A DNA stretch of 64,000 nt, taken from positions 372,001 through 436,000 of the forward strand of contig CAVSJF010000004.1 in assembly GCA_963728155.1 (NCBI GenBank), given 5' to 3'. This stretch comes from JACVRW01 sp963728155 (GTDB lineage Bacteria > Actinomycetota > Thermoleophilia > Solirubrobacterales > Thermoleophilaceae). Below, one piece after another: positions 36,516 through 44,120 of the stretch; position 1 is the first letter of the stretch, and each line of letters starts with the position of its first letter. Position numbers and translations under genes: made by a program. The notes under the pieces are model-generated. The model did not search any database, was not told the DNA's origin, and saw only the letters and a program-made list of their open reading frames with translations.

Positions 36516-37580
36516 ATGCGCAATCCAAGAGCTTTCTTCGCGCCGCTCGCGGTCGACGCCCCCGAGCCGCTGCGCGAGATCCCGTTCCGCCCCTCTCGGA
36601 TGATCCACTTCCTCGACTTCTCCAACGAGAAGATGGTCGCCAAGGCGCCCGACATCGCCCCCAAGGTCGACATCCTGCTCGGCAACCTCGAGGACGCGGT
36701 CCCCGTCGACCGCAAGGAGGCCGCGCGCGAGGGCCTGATCACGGTCGGGCGCGAGATGGACCTCGGCGAAACTGCTCTGTGGACGCGCATCAACGCGCTC
36801 GAGAGCCCCTGGATGCTCGACGACCTCATGCGCATCGTCGGCGAGATCGGCGACCGCCTCGAGGTGGTGATGGTGCCCAAGGTCGAGGGGCCCTGGGACA
36901 TCCATTACATCGACCGCCTGCTGGCCCAGCTCGAGGCCCGCGCCGGCCTGCAGCGGCCGATCCTCGTGCACGCGATCCTGGAGACCGCTCAGGGCGTGAC
37001 CAACCTCGAGGACATCGCCACGGCGAGCCCGCGGATGCAGGGGATGAGCTTCGGGCCCGCGGACCTGGCCGCGAACCGGCGGATGAAGACCACGCGCGTG
37101 GGCGGCGGCCATCCCGGCTACCGGGTGATCGAGGACCCGTCCGCCGAGGACCCCGAGGCACCGCGTGCCACCGCCCAGCAGGATCCGTGGCACTACTCGA
37201 TCGCCCGCATGGTCGACGCCTGCGCCGCCGCCGGCATCCTGCCCTTCTATGGCCCCTACGGCGACATCGGCGATACCCAGGGCTGCGAGGCCCAGTTTCG
37301 CGCCGCCTTCCTGCTCGGGTGCGTCGGGGCGTGGTCGCTGCACCCGGTCCAGATCGACATAGCCAAGAAGGTCTTCTCGCCCGATCCCGACGAGGTCCGC
37401 TTCGCCCGCAAGGTGATCGAGGCCATACCGGACGGCCGCGGCGTGCACATGATCGACGGCAAGATGCAGGACGACGCCACGTGGAAGCAGTGCAAGGTCA
37501 TGGTCGACCTCGCCGAGATGCTGGCGCGCAAGGATCCGGAGCTGGCGGAGCTGTACGAGGTCGAACCCGCCAATGCTTAG
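36516..37580 (+). CDS. (3S)-Malyl-CoA/beta-methylmalyl-CoA lyase-type enzyme (HpcH/HpaI aldolase, CitE superfamily)
   Basis: 354 residues, intact. The sequence follows the long (about 348-residue) malyl-CoA lyase subfamily known from the 3-hydroxypropionate bicycle: VDILLGNLEDAVPVDRKEAA, WTRINALESPWMLDD, VVMVPKVEGPWDIH, the Glu of ILETAQGVTN, SFGPADLAANRRMKTTRVGG and GAWSLHPVQI near the end. It splits or forms malyl-CoA from glyoxylate and acetyl-CoA (or the propionyl-CoA homologue). No signal peptide. MaoC, ADP-forming ligase and acyl-CoA dehydrogenase genes nearby fit a C4/C5 acyl-CoA route. Confidence 0.85.
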   Translation: MRNPRAFFAPLAVDAPEPLREIPFRPSRMIHFLDFSNEKMVAKAPDIAPKVDILLGNLEDAVPVDRKEAAREGLITVGREMDLGETALWTRINALESPWMLDDLMRIVGEIGDRLEVVMVPKVEGPWDIHYIDRLLAQLEARAGLQRPILVHAILETAQGVTNLEDIATASPRMQGMSFGPADLAANRRMKTTRVGGGHPGYRVIEDPSAEDPEAPRATAQQDPWHYSIARMVDACAAAGILPFYGPYGDIGDTQGCEAQFRAAFLLGCVGAWSLHPVQIDIAKKVFSPDPDEVRFARKVIEAIPDGRGVHMIDGKMQDDATWKQCKVMVDLAEMLARKDPELAELYEVEPANA

Positions 37581-37614
37581 GGGCGCTTGAAGAAACCGGG
37601 CGATACTTGGCCCC

Positions 37615-38790
37615 ATGCCACGTTTCCTCCTCTTCGCCGTTGCCTCCGGGGCGCTCCTCATCGTCGCGGCGGCCGCCGCATACTGGTTCTTCATCCGCGA
37701 GACGGACGTGACGAGCGCCGGGTCCACCCGGCTCGTGAAGGTGGCCGACCTCGAGTCCCCCACCTTTCTCACCGCACCCGATGGCGACAAGCGCCAGTTC
37801 GTGACCGAGCGCGCCGGACAGATCCGCATCATGGACGGGAGCCGTGTGCTGGAGCAGCCTTTCCTCGACATCAGCGCCGAGGTGACCACGGAGGGAGAGG
37901 GCGGGCTCCTGTCGGTCGCCTTCGCGCCGGACTACGACAGCTCGGGGCAGTTCTACGTCTACTACGTCGACAAGTCGGGCACGATCCGCATCGACGGCTT
38001 CAAGCGCTCTGACGGCGACCCCAACCGAGCGGATCCCGCCTCGCGCACCGAGGTCCTGCAGGTGCCCCACAAACGCGACAACCACAAGGGCGGCCAGCTC
38101 CAGTTCGGGCCCGACGGCTACCTCTACGCCGGTTTCGGCGACGGCGGCGGGCAGGGTGACCCCGACCGCAACGGCCAGGACCTGAGCCAGCTGCTGGGCA
38201 AGCTGATTCGCATCGACCCGCGACCGGCCGGGGGCTACGACGTGCCCGAGGACAACCCGTTCGTCGACCAGGAGGGAGCGCGCCCGGAGATCTTCTCCTA
38301 CGGCCTGCGCAACCCGTGGCGCTTCTCCTTCGACCGCGAGACCGGTGACCTCGTGATCGCCGACGTCGGCCAGAACGAGGTCGAGGAAGTCGACTTCGTC
38401 GCCTCCGAGGGCGGGGACGGCCCCGCGGGCGGACAGAACTTCGGCTGGAGCGGCTTCGAGGGCAACAGCCGCTTCAACCGCGATCAGGAGGCGCCGGAGC
38501 ACGCGCGTCCCGAGCTCGAGGAGGTTCGCGATGACGGCTACTGCTCGATCATCGGGGGCTACGTGATCCGCGACGAATCGCTCGGATCCGCCTGGGACGG
38601 GAGCTACGTCTACGGAGACCTCTGCGAGTCGGAACTACAGCGCGCCCGGCTGGCGGAGGGCGAGTCGAAGGCCGAGGGCTCGGGGGTGGCGGTCACGCAG
38701 CTCGTGTCGTTCGGCGAGGACGCCCAGGGCCGCATCTATGCCCTGTCGCTCAACGGCCCGGTCTATCGCCTGGAGCGAGCCGAGGCCTGA
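37615..38790 (+). CDS. PQQ-dependent sugar (aldose) dehydrogenase, soluble GdhB-type
   Basis: 391 residues. An N-terminal membrane anchor (LLFAVASGALLIVAAAAAYW) is followed by the six-bladed GdhB/Yli1 fold: EGGLLSVAFAPDYD, DNHKGGQLQFGPDGYLYAGF, IFSYGLRNPWRFSFD, LVIADVGQNEVEEVDF and CSIIGGYVIRD. Relatives oxidise aldoses with PQQ and calcium; the anchor places it outside the membrane. No PQQ biosynthesis genes are present in the window, and many actinobacterial members have unknown cofactor use. The start at 37615 is 34 nt after the lyase stop. Confidence 0.82.
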   Translation: MPRFLLFAVASGALLIVAAAAAYWFFIRETDVTSAGSTRLVKVADLESPTFLTAPDGDKRQFVTERAGQIRIMDGSRVLEQPFLDISAEVTTEGEGGLLSVAFAPDYDSSGQFYVYYVDKSGTIRIDGFKRSDGDPNRADPASRTEVLQVPHKRDNHKGGQLQFGPDGYLYAGFGDGGGQGDPDRNGQDLSQLLGKLIRIDPRPAGGYDVPEDNPFVDQEGARPEIFSYGLRNPWRFSFDRETGDLVIADVGQNEVEEVDFVASEGGDGPAGGQNFGWSGFEGNSRFNRDQEAPEHARPELEEVRDDGYCSIIGGYVIRDESLGSAWDGSYVYGDLCESELQRARLAEGESKAEGSGVAVTQLVSFGEDAQGRIYALSLNGPVYRLERAEA

Positions 38791-38806
38791 GGCGGCAGCG
38801 GCGCGC

Positions 38807-39391
38807 CTAACGGAAGCGCCAACGCGAGCGCTCCTCCGGCGGCGGCGGCGGTGGAACAGCGGTGGCGTCGGCGGCCTGGAGCTGGTTCCAGGTCATGTTG
38901 AGCTGGTGCTTGACCTCGTCGGCCCGGCGCTTGGCGTCCTCGAGCTCGGTCTCAAGCGCCGCGGTCTTCTTGCGCTCTCGTCCCAGCTGCTGCTCGGCCT
39001 CGAGCCGGGCGGCGTCGCTGGCCCTGACGGCCCCCTCGCTGTCGCTCTTCTTCTCGCGCTCGGCCGCCAGCTCGGCCACCACGGCATCGCGCTCGGCGGT
39101 GGCGGTCTCGAGCGTGATGCGCGTGCGCATGAGCTGCTCGGTCAGCCGGCCCACCTGGGTGAGCAGCTCCGTGGCGTCCACGGTCACGCGCGGCGAGATC
39201 TCGCTCAGGCCCTCGGCGCGCTCGAAGCGGCGAGGCGAGGCCTTCTCCTCGGCCGCCTTGGAGGCGCTCTTGGGCCGGCTCTGCCGGGGCTTTGCCGAGG
39301 AGCGCCGGCGCGGCTTCGCGGCCGGCTTGGGGGCGGGCTTTGCCTCCTCGGGCGTCGGCGTGTCGGTCTCGGCTGAGGTGGTCTCGGCCAT
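38807..39391 (-). CDS. Low-complexity coiled-coil protein of unknown function
   Basis: 194 residues. The first 60 are Ala/Pro/Lys/Arg-rich (EEAKPAPKPAAKPRRRSSAK), then a coiled coil from about residue 75 to 165 (TQVGRLTEQLMRTRITLETA, ERDAVVAELAAEREKKSD, LEAEQQLGRERKKTAALETE). It ends with a Pro-rich tail before RSRWRFR. No enzymatic domain. The basic disordered head suggests nucleic acid or polyanion binding; a structural role is possible. Converges with the PQQ enzyme gene. Confidence 0.65.
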   Translation of the reverse strand: MAETTSAETDTPTPEEAKPAPKPAAKPRRRSSAKPRQSRPKSASKAAEEKASPRRFERAEGLSEISPRVTVDATELLTQVGRLTEQLMRTRITLETATAERDAVVAELAAEREKKSDSEGAVRASDAARLEAEQQLGRERKKTAALETELEDAKRRADEVKHQLNMTWNQLQAADATAVPPPPPPEERSRWRFR

Positions 39392-39446
39392 AGGCCTACT
39401 GTAGCCGCGGGGTCGCGGCGGCCAGTGGATAGGGTTCCCGGCCCTC

Positions 39447-40658
39447 ATGCGCTTCTTCGAGTACGAGGCTCGCGAAGTGGTCAGGCGCGCCGGGATCCCG
39501 GTGACCGACTTCGGCGTGGCCCACAAAGCCGCGCAGGCACGCGAGATCGCCGAGCGCATCGGCGGGCCCACCGTGATCAAGTCGCAGGTGCTCACCGGCG
39601 GGCGCATGAAGGCCGGCGGGGTCAAGTTCGCCGACACGCCCGATGAGGCCGCGGCTCATGCCGAGACCATCCTCACGCTCGAGATCGGCGGCCACATGCC
39701 GCGCGGCGTGCTGGTGGACCCCAGGGCCAAGGTCATGCAGGAGTACTACGCCGGAGTGGTGTGGGATGGGCTGCGCAAGCGCCCGGTGATGATCTTCTCG
39801 CCCGTGGGTGGCATCGACATCGAGCAGGTGGCCGAGGAGCAGCCGGACAAGGTGGGGCGCCGCCATTTCTCGACCCTGCGGCCCTTCAGTGACTTCATGG
39901 CAAAGGAGACGATCGCCTCCACCGGCGTCACCGGGCGCGCGCTCACCCGCATCACCCCCATCCTCGGCCGGCTCGCGCAGCTCTTTCTCGAACGCGACAT
40001 GACACTGGCCGAGATCAACCCGCTCGGCGAGCTGGCGGACGGCTCCTTCGTGGCGCTCGACGCGCACATGGACATGGAGAACGAGGCCCGTCCGCGGCAG
40101 AAGGGGCTGCTCGATGACCTCGGCATCGGCGACGAGGAGACCCGCCAGGCGCGCGAGCCCACACCCTTCGAGCTGGCGGGCGAAGAGGTCGACGGCATGG
40201 ACCACCGCGGCGTGGCCGGCAACGTGACTGAGTTCGACGGCAACCTCGGGCTGGTGATCGGCGCCGGTGGCGGCTCGCTCACCCTGTTCGATGCCGTTCG
40301 CGCCCACGGCGGCAGGCCGGCCAACTACTGCGAGATCGGCGGCAACCCCTCCGTGCGCAAGGCCGCCGGCCTGGCCAAGTTGGTGCTGCAGAAGCCCGGC
40401 GTGGACAAGATCGCGGTGATGATGTCGATCGTCTCGAACACGCGGGTGGACATCGTCGCTCGCGGCGTGATCAAGGCCTGCCTGGAGCTGGGCTTCGACC
40501 CGGCCGAGAAGATCGCGATCTTCCGCATCCCGGGGGCCTGGGAGGAGGAGGGCTTCAAGATCCTCGAGGGCCACGGCGTCGAGTACTGCGACCGCTCGGT
40601 GTCGATGCACGAGGCGGCGCGCCGGGCGGTGGAGAAGATCCAGGGCAAGGCTGCATGA
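39447..40658 (+). CDS. ADP-forming acyl-CoA ligase, beta subunit (SucC-like, malate-CoA ligase candidate)
   Basis: 403 residues. ATP-grasp region: MRFFEYEAREVVRRAG, then PTVIKSQVLTGGRMKAGGVK for nucleotide binding, and the metal-binding LAEINPLGELADGSFVALDA. The C-terminal flavodoxin-like part reads GNLGLVIGAGGGSLTLFDAV and GGNPSVRKAAGLAKL. Overall like succinyl-CoA synthetase beta, but divergent in the loop before GNVTEFDGN, so malate, citrate or another acid is possible. The ATGA overlap with the alpha gene shows they are made together. With the malyl-CoA lyase-type gene upstream, malate thiokinase is a good candidate. Confidence 0.8.
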   Translation: MRFFEYEAREVVRRAGIPVTDFGVAHKAAQAREIAERIGGPTVIKSQVLTGGRMKAGGVKFADTPDEAAAHAETILTLEIGGHMPRGVLVDPRAKVMQEYYAGVVWDGLRKRPVMIFSPVGGIDIEQVAEEQPDKVGRRHFSTLRPFSDFMAKETIASTGVTGRALTRITPILGRLAQLFLERDMTLAEINPLGELADGSFVALDAHMDMENEARPRQKGLLDDLGIGDEETRQAREPTPFELAGEEVDGMDHRGVAGNVTEFDGNLGLVIGAGGGSLTLFDAVRAHGGRPANYCEIGGNPSVRKAAGLAKLVLQKPGVDKIAVMMSIVSNTRVDIVARGVIKACLELGFDPAEKIAIFRIPGAWEEEGFKILEGHGVEYCDRSVSMHEAARRAVEKIQGKAA

Positions 40659-41573
40659 GCGTTCTGATCGATCGCGACACCACCTTCATCGTCCAGGGCA
40701 TCACCGGGCGCGAGGCGGTCAACCTCACGCGCGAGTGCCTCGACTACGGCGCGGGCGCCAAGGTGGTGGGCGGCGTGACCCCCGGCCGCAGGGGCCGCGA
40801 GGTGCACGGCGTCCCGGTATTCGACACGGTGGCCCAGGCCGTTGAGCACCACGGCAGGCCGATCAAGGGCTCGGTGGTCACCGTCCCCCCGGCGTTCACC
40901 AAGGACGCGGTGTTCGAGGCCATCGAGAACGGCATCGAGCTGGTGGTGATCGTGACCGAACGCATCCCACGCCGCGACGTGGCGCAGATGGTCGAGCTCG
41001 CGACCCTGCACGGGGCGCGGATCATCGGCCCCAACTGCCTGGGGATCATCGTGCCCGGCGAGATCAAGATGGGCGGGATCGGCGGCCCGGCCAAGGACGC
41101 CGCCAAGGCTTATTCGACGGGGCCGGTCGGCGTGATCTCGCGCTCGGGCGGCATGACCACCGAGATGTCGTCCACGCTCACCGCCGCGGGGCTGGGGCAG
41201 TCCACGGCGGTCTCGATCGGCGGCGACGCGATCATCGGCTCGTCCTACGCGGAGCTGATGCCCCTGTTCGAGGCCGACGAGCGGACAGAGGCGATCGTGA
41301 TCTACACCGAGCCCGGCGGGCGCATGGAGGCCGAGCTCGCCGAATGGGTGCGTGAGCACGAACTCGCGCCTGCCCATCGTCGCCTTCATGGCCGGGCGCT
41401 TCATGGACGAGATGCCGGGAATGAGCTTCGGCCACGCGGGCACCATCGTGGAGGGCAAGGAGGACACCGCGGCGGAGAAGATCGAGCGACTCGGCGCGGC
41501 GGGAATTACCGTGGCCGAGGAGATCTCGCAGATCCCCGGCCTGGTCAAGGAGCGTCTTGGGGTGACGGCTTGA
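40655..41573 (+). CDS. ADP-forming acyl-CoA ligase, alpha subunit (SucD-like), frameshifted
   Basis: About 306 residues. CoA-binding Rossmann part: FIVQGITGREAVNLTRECLD and VVGGVTPGRRGREVHGVPVF. ATP side: IGPNCLGIIVPGEIKMG and GVISRSGGMTTEMSSTLT. The phosphohistidine lies in MSFGHAGTIVEGKE. One extra base near 41355 shifts the frame before SRLPIVAFMAG. It overlaps the beta gene (ATGA) and the ferredoxin-like gene (TTGA). It makes the acyl-CoA from acid, CoA and ATP. Confidence 0.85.
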
Positions 41574-41821
41574 GCGCAGGGCACGGAATCTTCATCCGCG
41601 TCGACGTGGACGCCGGCGTTCGCGGCGACCCCGAGCTGGCCAAGAAGCTCGCCGAAGCCTGCCCGGTCGACATCTTCGCGGCCCGAGCCGGCGGCGTGGA
41701 CATCGTCGAGGAGAACCTCGACGAGTGCGTGCTGTGCGGCCTGTGCCTCGACGCGGCCCCCCCGGGCACCGTGCGGGTGGTCAAGCTCTACGACAACGGC
41801 GCCGCGCTCGAGCGCGGCTAG
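41570..41821 (+). CDS. Small ferredoxin-like protein
   Basis: 83 residues from a TTG overlapping the SucD-like stop. It carries AEACPVDIF and DECVLCGLCLDAAPPGTVRV: a CxxCxxC plus a distant Cys-Pro, resembling a single [4Fe-4S] or [3Fe-4S] cluster site of FixX-like ferredoxins. Only four Cys are available, so at most one cluster. Translation is coupled to an acyl-CoA ligase, an unusual pairing. Could support an oxidoreductase step near by; no partner is evident in this unit. Confidence 0.55.
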   Translation: MSAGHGIFIRVDVDAGVRGDPELAKKLAEACPVDIFAARAGGVDIVEENLDECVLCGLCLDAAPPGTVRVVKLYDNGAALERG

Positions 41822-42174
41822 CGGCGCGCCAGCTGGCGCTGAATCACGTTTCCGAGCAGCTTCGTCACCGCCGGGTCCCCGGTCACCCGCACGTGGCCAT
41901 GCTCGTAGGCGTCCACCCAGTGCGTCAGGCGACCGTCCTCGGCCAGCTCGTTGAAGTGAGAGCGGGACACCGAGACGTCTATTCGCGCGTCGCCGGCGGG
42001 ATCGCGGCTGATCTCGGGCCCGGGGACCTCGACGCGCCAGATGGGCACGTCGCCGCCGCCGCGGGCGCGTAGCTCGAGCCGCATCACCAGCTTGAGCTGC
42101 TTGAAGGCGGGAACCTCTTCACCCAGGCGCTCAACCGCTCGGCGGATCAGCGTCTTCGTGTCGGCCGCGCTCAC
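41818..42174 (-). CDS. SCP2-like (sterol carrier protein-like) domain protein
   Basis: 118 residues from a GTG overlapping nothing but lying 5 nt after the acyl-CoA dehydrogenase stop... the gene order on this strand is dehydrogenase then this protein. The core ARIDVSVSRSHFNELAEDGRLTHWVDAYEHGHVRVTGDPAVTKLL is an SCP2-type pattern. Such small proteins bind acyl-CoA or other lipids. Its TAG stop shares the palindrome CTAG with the convergent ferredoxin-like gene. Function tied to the dehydrogenase is inferred. Confidence 0.65.
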   Translation of the reverse strand: MSAADTKTLIRRAVERLGEEVPAFKQLKLVMRLELRARGGGDVPIWRVEVPGPEISRDPAGDARIDVSVSRSHFNELAEDGRLTHWVDAYEHGHVRVTGDPAVTKLLGNVIQRQLARR

Positions 42175-42179
42175 CGGGC

Positions 42180-43379
42180 CTAGACCTTGTTGCGGGCCAG
42201 CAGCTTCTTGCCGATCACCATGCGCTGGATCTCCGAGGTGCCCTCGCCGATCAGGAGCAGTGGCGCGTCGCGGTAGAGGCGCTCGATCTCGTACTCCTTG
42301 GAATAGCCGTAGCCACCGTGGATGCGGAAGGCGTCCTCCACCACCTCCTTGCCGGCCTCCGACGCGAAGAGCTTGGCCATGCCGGCCTCGAGATCCGAGC
42401 GCTCGCCCGCGTCCTTGAGGCGGGCCGCCTTGAGGGTGAGCAGGCGGGCGGCCTCGGTCTTCGTGGCCATGTCGGCCAGCTTGAACTGGATCGCCTGGTG
42501 CTGAGCGATGGGCTTGCCGAAGGTCTTTCGCTCCTGCGAGTAGCGCAGCGCCAGCTCGAGCGCGCGCTGGGCGATGCCCACACCGCGCGCGGCGACGTTG
42601 ACCCGGCCGACCTCGAGCGCGTCCATCATCTGGCCGAAGCCCTTGTGCAGCCCGTCCTCCTCACCGCCGAGGATGCGGTCCGGCGCGCAGACGTATCCGT
42701 CGTAGATGAGCTCGGTCGACTCCACGCCCTTGTAGCCCATCTTCTTGATCTGCGGCGGCACGGTCAGGCCCTTGTACTCCTTCTCCCCGGGCGGCTTCTC
42801 GGTGATGAAACAGGTCATGCCCCGGTGCGGCGGATCGGCCTTGGTGTTGGTCTTCATCAGCACGAAAACCAGGCCGGCGCGCAGCCCGTTGGTCACCCAC
42901 ATCTTCTGCCCGTTGAGCTGCCAGTAGCCGTCGTCGGTCTTCTTGGCCACCGACTTGATGCCCTGCACGTCCGAGCCGACCTCGGGCTCGGACAGCGAGA
43001 AGGCCGCGCGGATCTCGCCCGTGGACATGCGGGGCAGGAACTCCTGCTTTTGCTCGTCGGTGCCGTACTTCATCAGCAGGTAGGAGCCGATGAAGTGCGT
43101 GTTGACGATGCCGGACACCGAGATCCAGCCCCGCGAGAGCTCCTCGACGATCATCGCGTAGGTGGTGAGGTCGAGCCCCATCCCGCCGTACTCCTCGGGG
43201 ATGGTGACCCCGAACAGCCCGAGCTCCTTCATCTGCTCCACCACGGCCTCGGGGAACTTGTCCTCGTGGTCGTGCTCCTCGGCGATGGGCAGGACCTCGT
43301 TGTCGACGAACTGACGGACCATCTCGGTGATGTCCTTCTGCTCGTCGGTCTTGTCCGAATAGGGGCTAGCGACGGCCAT
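42180..43379 (-). CDS. Acyl-CoA dehydrogenase
   Basis: 399 residues, intact. FAD-binding signatures AAFSLSEPEVGSDVQGIKS and WQLNGQKMWVTNG; AARGVGIAQRALELAL and RKTFGKPIAQHQAIQFKLAD; and the C-terminal FRIHGGYGYSKEYEIERLYRDA with LLLIGEGTSEIQ, which contains the catalytic-base Glu of the short/medium-chain type. It makes a 2,3-enoyl-CoA and passes electrons to ETF. Length rules out the long methylsuccinyl-CoA dehydrogenase subgroup. A branched or short-chain substrate is likely. Confidence 0.93.
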   Translation of the reverse strand: MAVASPYSDKTDEQKDITEMVRQFVDNEVLPIAEEHDHEDKFPEAVVEQMKELGLFGVTIPEEYGGMGLDLTTYAMIVEELSRGWISVSGIVNTHFIGSYLLMKYGTDEQKQEFLPRMSTGEIRAAFSLSEPEVGSDVQGIKSVAKKTDDGYWQLNGQKMWVTNGLRAGLVFVLMKTNTKADPPHRGMTCFITEKPPGEKEYKGLTVPPQIKKMGYKGVESTELIYDGYVCAPDRILGGEEDGLHKGFGQMMDALEVGRVNVAARGVGIAQRALELALRYSQERKTFGKPIAQHQAIQFKLADMATKTEAARLLTLKAARLKDAGERSDLEAGMAKLFASEAGKEVVEDAFRIHGGYGYSKEYEIERLYRDAPLLLIGEGTSEIQRMVIGKKLLARNKV

Positions 43380-43418
43380 GGGCCTGAGAATACTGCGAGG
43401 CCTTGGGCCCGAGTGCGC

Positions 43419-43988
43419 CTAGTAGCCGACTGGGTGGCGCGCCACGAACGCGCTCGACTTGCGCAGCGTCTTGCTCCAGCGCGGGCCGCTGCGGGGGCCC
43501 GGGGCGTCGGCGTCACGCATCGAGGTGTCGAAGCGCAGGCCGGCGATGACCACGTAGGCGTGCCCGCCGTGGGCGTAGACGGTGATCCACTCGCCCGTGC
43601 CCTCCTCGCCCCAGTCCATCAGGGCGCCCGAGGGAAGCGGGGAGCGCAGGAAGCGCCCGCCGTAGAGGGCGTAGGACACGGCGCCCGAGCAGTCGTAGCC
43701 GCGGTCCAGGCGGGAGGTCGAGTAGGGCTTGTGGCCGCCGCCGTAGATGTAGGGCTTCTCGACCAGCCGGTTGGCGGCCTCGATCACCCGCACGACGCGC
43801 GGCGGCGCCGAGACCGGAGCGATCACCCGGCCGTTGACCAGGGTGGCCTCCTCAGGCGGCGGAGGCGGCGGCTCGAAGGTTGCGCCGCCCGAACCGTCGG
43901 CCGCGGCGGCGCTGCCGGCAACGGCCAGCACGAGCAGGCACGCGCAAAGGCATGCAGAAAGCAGAGTCTTGTAGGGGCGCAACAGCAT
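43419..43988 (-). CDS. Secreted NlpC/P60-like cell wall hydrolase
   Basis: 189 residues. Signal peptide (LLSACLCACLLVLAVAGSA, cleaved near AAAADG), Pro-rich linker, then the papain-like core: RGYDCSGAVSYALYGG with the nucleophile Cys, and HGGHAYVVIAGLRFDT with the catalytic His. NlpC/P60 enzymes cut the stem peptide of peptidoglycan. The gene follows a c-di-AMP riboswitch, a classic pairing for actinobacterial wall hydrolases. Start ATG at 43988, 12 nt after the riboswitch. Confidence 0.88.
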   Translation of the reverse strand: MLLRPYKTLLSACLCACLLVLAVAGSAAAADGSGGATFEPPPPPPEEATLVNGRVIAPVSAPPRVVRVIEAANRLVEKPYIYGGGHKPYSTSRLDRGYDCSGAVSYALYGGRFLRSPLPSGALMDWGEEGTGEWITVYAHGGHAYVVIAGLRFDTSMRDADAPGPRSGPRWSKTLRKSSAFVARHPVGY

Positions 43989-44000
43989 TCTCTTTCGTAC

Positions 44001-44120
44001 GCCTGCGGGGTTAGCTGTCGGGCTCGCGCTGAAAGAGCTTGCGCGCCTCCTCTATCGAGGAAGTTCGCCCCAGTGGCCTACTGACCACCCTTGGTTCCCC
44101 CGCTCCGCGCTAACGCGGAC
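44001..44120 (-). ncRNA. c-di-AMP (ydaO-yuaA) riboswitch upstream of NlpC/P60 gene
   Basis: Reading the minus strand: TCCGCG-TTAG-CGCGGA hairpin, then GGGGGAACCAAGGGTGG, TGGGGCGAACTTCC, CTCTTTCAGCGCGAGCCCGA and CAGCTAACCCCGCAGGCGT. The order GGGGGAACCA..., TGGGG-GAA..., CTTTC...CGAGCCCG-ACAGCTAACC-CGCAGG is the ydaO signature. It ends 12 nt before the ATG. In known relatives c-di-AMP binding shuts off expression. Its 5' end overlaps the last codons of the upstream membrane-protein gene. Confidence 0.92.

Noticed and set aside
40655..41821. SucD-like protein fused to the ferredoxin-like protein
   Set aside because: The uninterrupted 388-codon frame arises because an insertion near 41355 places the first part in the ferredoxin frame. 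The true SucD-like C-terminus, with its active-site His and a TGA at 41571, is in the other frame.
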